From assembly GCF_014287515.2 (NCBI RefSeq), contig NZ_CP092473.1, positions 236,501-300,500 of the forward strand: 64,000 nt of DNA. The letters are read 5' to 3'. Position numbers and translations under genes: made by a program. The notes beneath the pieces were generated by a model that saw nothing but the letters and a program-made list of their open reading frames with translations, did not search any database and had not been told where the DNA came from. The stretch comes from Roseburia rectibacter. GTDB taxonomy: Bacteria > Bacillota > Clostridia > Lachnospirales > Lachnospiraceae. Below are positions 30,386 through 38,993 of this stretch, piece after piece (within the stretch, counting starts at the first letter, position 1; each line of letters opens with the position of its first letter).

Positions 30386-31129
30386 ATGCTGACAGAAGAA
30401 AGATTTACAAGAATTTTATCCATACTAGAGAGTATGGGCAGCGTGACCGTTCAGCAGCTTATGACAGAACTGGATGCATCAGAGTCAACGATCCGGAGAG
30501 ATTTAAATACACTGGATGCAAATGGTCAGCTCATTAAAGTCCATGGCGGTGCAATTTTAAAAAACACCTCATACAGTACCGAGGATGACGAAGTCATGCA
30601 GCGTAGAGAACGGAACAAAGGTGCAAAAGAAAAGATCGCAAAATATGCGGCAGGGCTGATCGAACCTGGAGATTTTGTTTATATTGATGCAGGTACGACG
30701 ACGGATCTGATGATCGATTTTATTACGGTCAGACAGGCAGTGTTTGTGACAAATGCGATCACACATGCAAAAAAACTTGCGCAGAAAGGTTGTACGGTAT
30801 ATATTCTTGGCGGCGAGTTCAAGACGGTGACAGAGGCAATCGTTGGAGAGGAAGCTGTTTCTTCGGTTGAAAAATATAATTTTACAAAAGGATTCTGGGG
30901 AGCAAACGGAATCAGTATGCAGCGCGGATTTTCCACACCGGAGTTAAAAGAAGCGCTCGTAAAAAAACGCTCCATGGAGAACTGCAGAGAATGTTATATC
31001 TTAGCAGATGATAGCAAGTTCAATCAGATATCAAGTGTGACATTTGCTCCGTTTGAGAGTGCAAAGGTCATCACGACAGGTCTTACAAAACCTGCGTACC
31101 GTAAATGTAAAAATGTAATTGAAGTATAA
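30386..31129 (+). CDS. fruR: DeoR-family repressor of the fructose operon
   Basis: A 247-residue regulator. The N-terminal DeoR helix-turn-helix is MLTEERFTRILSILESMGSVTVQQLMTELDASESTIRRDLNTL, followed by a sugar-phosphate-binding domain of the ribose isomerase-like fold (DAGTTTDLM, GGEFK...ATEAIVGEEA). Position before fruK and fruA indicates the fructose 1-phosphate-responsive FruR subgroup. I chose ATG 30386 because GGAGG lies 7 bases upstream. Confidence 0.88.
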   Translation: MLTEERFTRILSILESMGSVTVQQLMTELDASESTIRRDLNTLDANGQLIKVHGGAILKNTSYSTEDDEVMQRRERNKGAKEKIAKYAAGLIEPGDFVYIDAGTTTDLMIDFITVRQAVFVTNAITHAKKLAQKGCTVYILGGEFKTVTEAIVGEEAVSSVEKYNFTKGFWGANGISMQRGFSTPELKEALVKKRSMENCRECYILADDSKFNQISSVTFAPFESAKVITTGLTKPAYRKCKNVIEV

Positions 31130-31186
31130 AAAATACGAAGACCTGCGGAACAAAAACGCGGGAAAAGCAGAAAGGAGACTGAGAAA

Positions 31187-32104
31187 ATGATTTACACTGT
31201 TACATTTAATCCATCACTGGACTACATTGTGACAGTTCCGCATTTCACCTGCGGAATGGTCAACTGGACATCAGAGGAGAAGATTTTTCCGGGTGGAAAA
31301 GGAATCAATGTATCCATGGTGTTAAAAAATCTTGGACTGGAGAACACGGCACTTGGGTTTTATGCCGGATTTACCGGAAACGAACTGGAGCGTCTGATCA
31401 GGGAAAAAGGAATCCGGGCGGATTTTATTCCGGTAAAAGAAGGAATGACAAGGATCAATGTAAAAATGCGTTCCGACGAGGAGAGTGAGATCAACGGACA
31501 GGGACCGGCGATATCGGAAGCTGACATCAAAACACTTTATGAAAAACTGGATCGGCTTTCAGATGGAGATGTTTTGGTTATGGCAGGAAGTATCCCGGAT
31601 GTGATGCCGCAGACCATCTACATGGATATCATGAAATATCTTGCAGATAAGGATTTAAAGATTGTTGTGGATGCGACAAAAGATCTGCTCGTAAATGTAT
31701 TACAGTATCATCCGTTTTTAATTAAACCGAATAATCATGAGCTTGGTGAGATTTTCGGTGTGAAAATAACAGAAAAAGAAGATGTGATCACTTACGCAAA
31801 GAAGATGCAGGAAAAGGGCGCAGGAAATGTCCTCGTTTCCATGGCTGGCGACGGAGCAGTGCTGGTTGCTGAAGACGGCAGCATCTTTCAGGCGGAGGCA
31901 CCAAAGGGTAAGGTCGTCAATTCGGTTGGCGCCGGGGACTCCATGGTAGCCGGATTTGTAACAGGTTATTTAAAGACGGGAAGCTATAAAGAAGCTTTCC
32001 AGATGGGGGTTTGTACTGGAAGTGCATCGGCATTTTCAGAGGAACTGGCAACAGAACCGGAAGTTTTGGCGCTTTTAGATAAAAACAAAGGCATATTTAA
32101 GTAG
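31187..32104 (+). CDS. fruK: 1-phosphofructokinase
   Basis: A 305-residue PfkB-family kinase. The N-terminal MIYTVTFNPSLDYIV and FPGGKGINVSMVLKNLG, and the C-terminal NSVGAGDSMVAGFV with catalytic Asp, are standard for FruK. It phosphorylates fructose 1-phosphate, the product of the EIIFru transporter, to fructose 1,6-bisphosphate. AAAGGAG precedes the ATG. It lies between fruR and fruA. Confidence 0.95.
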   Translation: MIYTVTFNPSLDYIVTVPHFTCGMVNWTSEEKIFPGGKGINVSMVLKNLGLENTALGFYAGFTGNELERLIREKGIRADFIPVKEGMTRINVKMRSDEESEINGQGPAISEADIKTLYEKLDRLSDGDVLVMAGSIPDVMPQTIYMDIMKYLADKDLKIVVDATKDLLVNVLQYHPFLIKPNNHELGEIFGVKITEKEDVITYAKKMQEKGAGNVLVSMAGDGAVLVAEDGSIFQAEAPKGKVVNSVGAGDSMVAGFVTGYLKTGSYKEAFQMGVCTGSASAFSEELATEPEVLALLDKNKGIFK

Positions 32105-32106
32105 GA

Positions 32107-32232
32107 GGAGTAAAATCCTCTGCTCCTGCAAGGGCACATGCTATGCAGGCATAGCAGACATTTTGCTTCGCAAAACAAGGAGTAAAATCCTCTGCTCCTG
32201 CAAGGGCAGTCGCATTTTGCTTCGCAAAACAA
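32107..32232 (+). repeat. Duplicated leader block between fruK and fruA
   Basis: GGAGTAAAATCCTCTGCTCC...GCAAGGGCA...ATTTTGCTTCGCAAAACAA occurs twice in direct order (32107-32178 and 32179-32232). The first copy carries an extra 18-base hairpin segment around CTATGCAGGCATAG. Each copy ends in the hairpin TTTTGC-TTC-GCAAAA. The last copy supplies the AAGGAGG for fruA. It may set mRNA stability between fruK and fruA. Confidence 0.75.
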
Positions 32233-32245
32233 GGAGGATTTAAGC

Positions 32246-34183
32246 ATGAAAATCAGGGATTTACTTGCCGTAGAGAGTATTGACTTAAATGGCAAAGTTA
32301 ATGGAAAGAACGAAACCCTTGATGCAATGGTTGCATTGATGGCTAAGAGCGGAAAGATCAACGATGTTGAGAAGTACCGCAAGGGCGTATACGCCAGAGA
32401 GGAAGAAGGAACAACCGGAATTGGTGAGGGAATCGCCATTCCACATTGCAAGTCAGATGCAGTCAGCAAACCTGGTCTTGCAGCAATGGTCATCAAAGAC
32501 GGGGTGGATTTTGATGCATTAGATGGAGAAAAGGTCAGCCTGATCTTCCTGATCGCAGCACCAAATACGGAAGACAACGTACATCTGGATGTACTTAGCA
32601 AGTTATCTGTTCTTCTGATGGATGAGAATTTTACAAGCGGACTTCGCAATGCAAAGACGGTTGAGGAATTTTTAAGTGTGATCGACCGCGCGGAAGCTGA
32701 GAAAGATGCCGAAGAAGAGAAAAAGAACAGCGCAGATACAAAGAATGCGGCAGAGGAGAAAAACACAGAGAATGGAAAGCTGATCCTCGCTGTAACCGGA
32801 TGCCCGAACGGAATCGCACATACTTATATGGCGGCAGAAAATATTGAGAAAAAAGCGAAAGAGCTTGGATGCCGTGTGAAAGTTGAGACAAGAGGTTCCG
32901 GCGGTGCCAAAAATGTATTGACAAAAGCTGAAATTGCAGAGGCTGCATGTATTATTGTTGCAGCGGATACACAGGTTCCGATGGATCGTTTTGCAGGCAG
33001 ACCTGTGATCCAGTGTAAGGTTTCTGATGGAATCAGTAAGGCGGAAGAATTGTTAGACAGAGCGTTAAACGGCAATGTTCCACTGTATCAGGCGAAGGGA
33101 AGCGGTCAGGCAGCAGACAGTGAGGAAGAATCTGACAGCGTTGGACACCAGATTTACAAACACCTGATGAATGGAGTTTCCCATATGTTACCGTTCGTTA
33201 TCGGCGGTGGTATCCTGATTGCGATCGCATTTCTGATCGATGGTTTTGCAGTTGACTTAAACAGCCTTCCATTTGATGAGCGTTCAAACTTTGGTACGAT
33301 CACACCGATGGCGGCAATGTTTAAATCGATCGGTGGTGTTGCATTCGGATTTATGCTTCCGATCTTAGCCGGATTTATCGCAATGAGTATTGCAGATCGT
33401 CCTGGTCTTGCGGTCGGTTTTGTCGGCGGAGCAATCGCGGCAAACGGAACATCCGGATTCCTTGGAGCTCTCGTTGCAGGTTTTGTTGCAGGCTATCTGG
33501 TACGTCTGTTAAAGAAACTGTTTGAGAAACTGCCGGAAGGCTTAGAGGGTATCAAGCCAATGCTTCTCTATCCGGTAATCGGTATCTTTTTGATCGGAGT
33601 GATCATGACTTATGTGGTAGAGCCTCCGATCGGAGCATTAAACGTTATGATCAACAACGGATTAAACAGCATGAATGGTGCAAAGGCAATCCTGCTTGGC
33701 GCACTGCTCGGCGGAATGATGTCCGTAGATATGGGTGGCCCGGTAAACAAAGCAGCATATGTATTTGGTACCGCATCTATCGCAGCAGGCAATTACAATA
33801 TCATGGCAGCTGTTATGGTCGGTGGTATGGTTCCACCGCTTGCAATCGCACTTGCAACCATGTTCTTTAAAAACAAATTTACCGAAGAAGAGAGAAAAGC
33901 AGGACCGACAAACATTGTTATGGGACTTTCCTTTATCTCAGAGGGAGCAATCCCGTTTGCAGCATCGGATCCATTGCGTGTGCTGCCGTCCTGTATCATT
34001 GGTTCCGCAGTTGCAGGAGCATTATCCATGGCATTTAACTGTACATTAATGGCACCACATGGTGGAATCTTCGTATTCTTAACCGTAGGCCATCCACTGT
34101 TATATCTTGTATCCCTGGCAGTTGGTTCTGTTGTAGGATGCGTAATCCTTGGACTTTTAAAGAAGGATGTATCAAAAAGATAG
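32246..34183 (+). CDS. fruA: Fructose PTS transporter, EIIABC
   Basis: A 645-residue three-domain permease. EIIA is at ~1-145 with the phospho-His in GIAIPHCKS; EIIB at ~170-270 with the phospho-Cys in VTGCPNGIAHTYMAAENIE; EIIC at ~295-640 with about ten membrane helices (GGGILIAIAFLIDG, GFVGGAIAANGTSGFLGALVAGFVAGYLV). It imports fructose as fructose 1-phosphate. The order A-B-C is common in Firmicutes. The dedicated HPr and EI genes follow. Confidence 0.95.
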   Translation: MKIRDLLAVESIDLNGKVNGKNETLDAMVALMAKSGKINDVEKYRKGVYAREEEGTTGIGEGIAIPHCKSDAVSKPGLAAMVIKDGVDFDALDGEKVSLIFLIAAPNTEDNVHLDVLSKLSVLLMDENFTSGLRNAKTVEEFLSVIDRAEAEKDAEEEKKNSADTKNAAEEKNTENGKLILAVTGCPNGIAHTYMAAENIEKKAKELGCRVKVETRGSGGAKNVLTKAEIAEAACIIVAADTQVPMDRFAGRPVIQCKVSDGISKAEELLDRALNGNVPLYQAKGSGQAADSEEESDSVGHQIYKHLMNGVSHMLPFVIGGGILIAIAFLIDGFAVDLNSLPFDERSNFGTITPMAAMFKSIGGVAFGFMLPILAGFIAMSIADRPGLAVGFVGGAIAANGTSGFLGALVAGFVAGYLVRLLKKLFEKLPEGLEGIKPMLLYPVIGIFLIGVIMTYVVEPPIGALNVMINNGLNSMNGAKAILLGALLGGMMSVDMGGPVNKAAYVFGTASIAAGNYNIMAAVMVGGMVPPLAIALATMFFKNKFTEEERKAGPTNIVMGLSFISEGAIPFAASDPLRVLPSCIIGSAVAGALSMAFNCTLMAPHGGIFVFLTVGHPLLYLVSLAVGSVVGCVILGLLKKDVSKR

Positions 34184-34290
34184 GAAACGGAAAAGGTAAT
34201 TAAAATCGCAGGCTTTATGTTGCAACAATATAGAGCCTGTGAATATGTAATCATAAAACAATGTGTTATGTACAAAGAAAGGAGAAAATC

Positions 34291-34548
34291 ATGAAAGAAT
34301 TTAAATACGTGATCACAGACAAAGGGGGAATCCATGCAAGACCGGCAGGAGCACTTGTAAAGGAAGCAGCCGCATTTCCATGCAGCATTACCATTGCAAA
34401 AGATGGAAAAGCAGCAGATGCAAAACGTATTTTTGGAGTTATGGGACTTGGTGTAAAATGCGGCGAGGAGATCACAGTCTGCACCGATGGAGAGAATGAA
34501 GAGGCAGCAAGTGCTGCAATCGAGGCATTTTTGAAAGCAAATCTGTAA
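34291..34548 (+). CDS. ptsH: HPr-like phosphocarrier, Ser46 position is Arg
   Basis: An 85-residue HPr. The phospho-His motif GGIHARPAG is intact, so it can accept phosphate from EI. The regulatory helix, normally KSIMGVMSLG, reads KRIFGVMGLG: the Ser46 position phosphorylated by HPr kinase is Arg. Gram-positive HPr uses P-Ser46 as CcpA corepressor, so this copy should be blind to that control. It sits between fruA and ptsI, suggesting a fructose-dedicated HPr. I chose ATG 34291 because AAAGGAG is 7 bases upstream. Confidence 0.92.
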   Translation: MKEFKYVITDKGGIHARPAGALVKEAAAFPCSITIAKDGKAADAKRIFGVMGLGVKCGEEITVCTDGENEEAASAAIEAFLKANL

Positions 34549-34594
34549 AAATTGATAAAAACAGAAATAAAAATCTAAAATGGAGGTAACGGGC

Positions 34595-36220
34595 ATGGAA
34601 CTGCACGGAAAAAGTGTATTCGGCGGAATTGCCATGGGCAGACTGTCTGTCTATCATAAGACGGATAACGCAGTAAAACGAACAAAGATAACGGATATAG
34701 AAGCAGAAAAAAAACGTTTTGAGGATGCAAAAGAAGAAGCCAAAAGGCAGCTTGGTGTTTTCTATGAAAAAGCAGTCAGGGAAGTCGGTGAAGTCAATGC
34801 GGCAATTTTTGAGATGCACCAGATGATGCTGGATGATCTCGACTATGTAGAGTCGATCACAAACATGATCGAAACCCAGCAGGTCAATGCAGAATTTGCA
34901 GTTGCTTCCACCGGAGATAATTTTGCGCAGATGTTTGCTGCGATGGATGATGATTATATGAGAGAACGTGCGGCGGATGTCAAAGATATCTCCAATCGCG
35001 TGATCTCTATTTTACAGGGAAACGGCGATGCAGGCTTAAGCGGTGATGAACCGTTTATCCTTTTAGCGGATGATCTTGCACCGAGTGAGACTGTGCAGCT
35101 TGATAAATCAAAAGTACTTGCTTTTGTAACACGTCACGGTTCCACCAATTCCCACACGGCGATCTTAGCGAGAACCATGAATATTCCGGCATTGATCGGA
35201 GTTGATTTTCCGGAAGAGGGTGTGGACGGACAGTTCGGTATCGTGGATGGATTTGATGCAAAGTTTTTCGTAGAACCGGATGAGGATACGAAAGCGGAAT
35301 ACCGGAAGTTAAAAGAAGAAAATGAGCAGAAGAAACGTCTGCTTCAGGAATTAAAGGGTAAGGAAAATATCACAAGGGATGGAACGAAGATCAATCTTTA
35401 TGCCAATATCGGGGGTGTTTCCGATGTGGCAAATGTACTTGCCAATGATGCGGGTGGAATCGGACTGTTCCGGAGTGAGTTCCTTTATTTAGAGTCGGAG
35501 GATTACCCGACAGAAGAAGCACAGTTTGCAGCATATAAGACAGTTGCGGAAAATATGGCGGGTAAAAAAGTTATTATCCGTACACTTGATATCGGAGCAG
35601 ATAAACAGGTCGGTTATTTTGGCCTTGAGAAAGAAGAAAACCCGGCAATGGGTTACCGTGCGATCCGGATCTGCCTCGACCGCACTGAAATTTTTAAGAC
35701 ACAGCTTCGGGCAATCTACCGTGCCAGCTATTATGGAACGATTGCGATCATGTTCCCGATGATCATTTCCGTAAATGAGGTGAAAAAGATCAAAGAAATC
35801 ATTGCGGAAGTGAAAGCGGGACTTGATGCCGACGGTATTCCGTATAAGGATGTGGAACTCGGTATTATGATCGAGACACCGGCGGCAGTTATGATCAGTG
35901 ATCTTTTAGCGAAAGAGGTTGATTTCTTTTCGATCGGGACAAACGATCTGACACAATATACACTTGCAATCGACAGGCAGAATCCGAAACTGGATAATAT
36001 TTATGATTCACACCATGAAGCAGTCCTTCGGATGTTAAAAATGGTTGTGGATAACGGACATAAGGAAGGATGCTGGGTTGGCATCTGCGGTGAGCTTGGC
36101 GCGGATGAAACGCTCACAGAGACATTCCTTCGGATGGGATTTGACGAACTTTCCGTATCGCCGTCTATGATACTTCGGATCAGGGATAAGATACGAAATA
36201 CAGATCTGTCAGAGAAATAA
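34595..36220 (+). CDS. ptsI: PTS enzyme I (PEP-protein phosphotransferase)
   Basis: A 541-residue EI, close to the usual ~570. The phospho-His motif is RHGSTNSHTAILARTMNIPAL, the PEP-binding segments are GIGLFRSEFLYL and IMIETPAAVMISDLLAKEVDFFSIGTNDLTQYTLAIDR, and the catalytic Cys region is GCWVGICGELGAD. It transfers phosphate from PEP to HPr. ATG 34595 has GGAGG 8 bases upstream. No ordinary terminator follows; composite element 2 starts within 20 bases. Confidence 0.95.
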   Translation: MELHGKSVFGGIAMGRLSVYHKTDNAVKRTKITDIEAEKKRFEDAKEEAKRQLGVFYEKAVREVGEVNAAIFEMHQMMLDDLDYVESITNMIETQQVNAEFAVASTGDNFAQMFAAMDDDYMRERAADVKDISNRVISILQGNGDAGLSGDEPFILLADDLAPSETVQLDKSKVLAFVTRHGSTNSHTAILARTMNIPALIGVDFPEEGVDGQFGIVDGFDAKFFVEPDEDTKAEYRKLKEENEQKKRLLQELKGKENITRDGTKINLYANIGGVSDVANVLANDAGGIGLFRSEFLYLESEDYPTEEAQFAAYKTVAENMAGKKVIIRTLDIGADKQVGYFGLEKEENPAMGYRAIRICLDRTEIFKTQLRAIYRASYYGTIAIMFPMIISVNEVKKIKEIIAEVKAGLDADGIPYKDVELGIMIETPAAVMISDLLAKEVDFFSIGTNDLTQYTLAIDRQNPKLDNIYDSHHEAVLRMLKMVVDNGHKEGCWVGICGELGADETLTETFLRMGFDELSVSPSMILRIRDKIRNTDLSEK

Positions 36221-36237
36221 AAATGCATCAGGGAAAT

Positions 36238-37302
36238 GGGCATATGCTGGTTTGTTTATGAAATAAATCGCCCGCTCAAATGGTGAGTCGTAGGTTTGTG
36301 AATGGCATCTTGCGCAAAGCCGGAGTTAATTTTGGTTCCGTTGTACGAAAATAAGAAAAGTCTAAGTGTGTCTGAGTTAGATTTTTTCGGAGTGACGTGA
36401 ACGGCAACAACGAGTCATCCATGACTCGATGCTGCCTTGTTCTGCCATCCGTGGCAGAACATCACTGTGTATCTACAGACACACAATCTCAATCTGACCA
36501 TTATCAGATTGAGATAGATTTTCTAATTTTCTCCCAAAGTCACAAAATCAGCTTCGGCTTTGCGCAAGATGCCAGCCTCCAGGTTATGAAACACCATTTG
36601 GGTGGGCGGTTCATCTCAAAAATGGGGCGTAGGTGTGGATTTTTGAGATTCGCACGAATGGAAATATGCTTAAAATCCTAATGTGCTGTATCACTAATAT
36701 TCAGCCTGATGACTTCCCAGAATTTTTATATGCTACATTGTATTACATGAATTATTTCGTAAAATGCCAGACAAAATAACACAGAATATTTTTTTCAAAT
36801 GTGTATGGCAATAAACATAGGCATAACGGGATACATTGAGGTTTTTCCAGTATTATCAAACCAATAATAATCTATTAAACATAGTTATTTGGAAATATTT
36901 TTTTATCAGATTCAGACACAAAACACTAAAAATTTACGCACTTCCAAGGGTGTAAAATGAGTTCCCCAGCGAAGGGTGGTTCACAACCTTGTGGCTGGCA
37001 AATCGCATCAAGCCGGAACTTGTTTTGTGACTTTGGGAGAAAATTAGGCAATCTTAGTCTGCCTGTCCGTAACACAGTGTTGTGCTGCCACGGACGGCAG
37101 CACAAGTCTTAATGCCCCCGGACGGGGCGTTTAAGACGCACACGTCACTCCGAGAAACATTAAATCAGGCTGACTTAGACTTGCCTTATTTTCGGACAAT
37201 GGAACAAAACAGTCCCGGCTTGATGCAATTTGCCAATCGAAAACCCCCGGAACCACCCTACACAGAGGAACTCAACTCACACCCAAACCAGCATTTGCCG
37301 GG
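36238..37302 (+). mobile_element. Composite structured element 2 (units D and E with core)
   Basis: About 1065 bases, non-coding. The ends are degraded inverted repeats (left GCATATGCTGGTTTGTTT; right, on the other strand, CCCGGCAAATGCTGGTTTG). Unit D is 36258-36614 and unit E 36957-37275, facing each other; the core 36615-36956 is 342 bases and closely matches the cores of elements 1 and 3. The extra length relative to element 1 comes mostly from a 30-base hairpin inside unit D (36486-36515). It starts within 20 bases of the ptsI stop and may act as its terminator. Boundaries are good to a few bases. Confidence 0.78.
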
Positions 37303-37407
37303 CAGATCATATGCAGTAATTATGGTATAATATGATTATGACCTGGGGATTAACTATGTAAGACAGAGAATAATCAGGTATAAAAAACAGGAACAGGAGA
37401 CACGCAC

Positions 37408-38682
37408 ATGAGCAATTACTTATTGATCAAACAGGGAACGATCCACAATGCCATAGAGGAAGAGCCATTTGTGGCAGATATTCTGGTGGAGAATGGAAAA
37501 ATAAAAAAGATCGCGCCGGTTTTAGAAGGAAAAATCATCAATGATGCGGAAGTGATCGATGCGATGGGAATCGATATTTATCCGGGGTTTGTGGATGCGC
37601 ACTGCCACATGGGATTAGATGGATATGCGACCGGATTTGCCGGGGAGGATTACAACGAATTAGGGGATCCTGTGACACCGCAGCTTTCGGCGGTAGATGC
37701 AGTTAACCCGCAGGATGAGACTTTCCAGATGGCACGCGAAGGCGGTGTGACCTGTGTCTGTACCGGACCGGGCAGTTCGAATGTAATTGGCGGAACATTC
37801 TGCGCTATCAAGACTTACGGAAAACGTGTGGATGACATGCTGGTCAAAGAGAAAACCGCTATGAAGATCGCTTTTGGTGAGAATCCTAAAAACTGTTATA
37901 AGGAAAAAGGTGTTTATTCGAGGATGTCTGTTGCCGCGAAGCTGCGTGAAGCACTGACAAAGGCAAAAATATATGACAGACAGTTACAGGCGGCAGGCTG
38001 CCCGGAAGGCTGGAATGAACTTCAGATGGAACATACATGGGAACAGGCGCAGGAACAAGTGATGGATAATTCACAGAAAACGGACGCGGATATGCAGGTA
38101 GATTTTTCAAAGATGCCGGCATATGATGCAAAAATGGAGGCGCTTCTTCCTGTTATCCGCGGTGAGATGCCGTTAAAAGCCCATGCGCACCGCGCAGATG
38201 ATATCTATACGGCGATCCGTATTGCAAAAGAATTTCATGTGGATCTTAGGATCGATCACACAACGGATGGTGCCCTGATCGCCGATGATCTTGCAAAAGA
38301 AGGATATCCGGTTGCAGTGGGGCCGTCTTTTGGACATGCCACCAAATATGAACTGCGCCATAAAGGATTCCATACACCGGCTGCACTTGCAAAAGCAGGC
38401 TGCCAGGTTTCGATCATTACAGATTCGCCGGTGATCGAGGAACGTTATCTGGCACTCTGTGCAGGACGTGCGGTGTTTAACGGACTCAGTGAGTTTGATG
38501 CATTAAAAGCAATTACGATCAATGCTGCAAAGCATATCGGAATCGAAGACCGCGTCGGAAGCATTGAGGAGGGAAAGGATGCGGATTTTGTCCTGACAAG
38601 GGAAAATCCGTTTGCTGTGGATACTCATATTTTATATACGATCATTGATGGAAATGTGGTGTATCAAGGAGAAAGCGAATAA
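37408..38682 (+). CDS. Amidohydrolase family protein (imidazolonepropionase-like)
   Basis: A 424-residue metal-dependent amidohydrolase. The N-terminal composite domain is followed by the metal motif FVDAHCHMGL; later metal ligands appear in KAHAHRADDI and RIDHTTDG. The C-terminal EEGKDADFVLTRENPF segment is typical of the family. The order of conserved blocks resembles COG1228 imidazolonepropionase-like enzymes of unknown substrate. Its neighbours are cytosine deaminase, a PucR regulator and a transporter, so a cyclic amide or nucleobase derivative is a reasonable guess. CAGGAG lies before the ATG, and a TATAAT box sits near 37326. Confidence 0.8.
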   Translation: MSNYLLIKQGTIHNAIEEEPFVADILVENGKIKKIAPVLEGKIINDAEVIDAMGIDIYPGFVDAHCHMGLDGYATGFAGEDYNELGDPVTPQLSAVDAVNPQDETFQMAREGGVTCVCTGPGSSNVIGGTFCAIKTYGKRVDDMLVKEKTAMKIAFGENPKNCYKEKGVYSRMSVAAKLREALTKAKIYDRQLQAAGCPEGWNELQMEHTWEQAQEQVMDNSQKTDADMQVDFSKMPAYDAKMEALLPVIRGEMPLKAHAHRADDIYTAIRIAKEFHVDLRIDHTTDGALIADDLAKEGYPVAVGPSFGHATKYELRHKGFHTPAALAKAGCQVSIITDSPVIEERYLALCAGRAVFNGLSEFDALKAITINAAKHIGIEDRVGSIEEGKDADFVLTRENPFAVDTHILYTIIDGNVVYQGESE

Positions 38683-38788
38683 AGGCAGCAGAGCATAAAG
38701 GAAAGAGAGGAATTTGTTCTTTAAGAACAAATAAACCGCGTTTTATTCGTACCAGGGAATAAAAAGAAACAGAAGATTTCTCATTTCA

Positions 38789-38817
38789 TTGACGACATTT
38801 CAGACGGATGATAATAT
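38789..38817 (+). promoter_or_regulatory. Promoter upstream of codA
   Basis: TTGACG at 38789-38794 and TAATAT at 38812-38817 are exactly 17 bases apart. The terminator at 38850-38882 lies between this promoter and the codA start, so most transcripts should stop unless the terminator is overcome. Confidence 0.6.
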
Positions 38818-38849
38818 TTGTACATGAAGAACAAACAAGTTAGCAAAGG

Positions 38850-38882
38850 CGCTAAGGCAGATACCTTAGCGCCTTTTTTCAA
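38850..38882 (+). terminator. Terminator or attenuator in the codA leader
   Basis: GGCGCTAAGG and CCTTAGCGCC form a perfect 10-base stem with a 6-base loop followed by TTTTTT. It ends the amidohydrolase transcript and also lies ~30 bases after the predicted start of the promoter at 38789. The hairpin before the NhaC-like gene (41612-41645) has a similar design, including a preceding GCAAAGG. Confidence 0.85.
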
Positions 38883-38993
38883 ACCAGAACAACAAGTTAC
38901 AGATGATGTCATGGTGTTAGCAGGTCAGGACAAAAGAACTGTGAGTAAATGCCTGTATGAAATGCAAATAAAATGGAAGCGAGGAATACAAAT

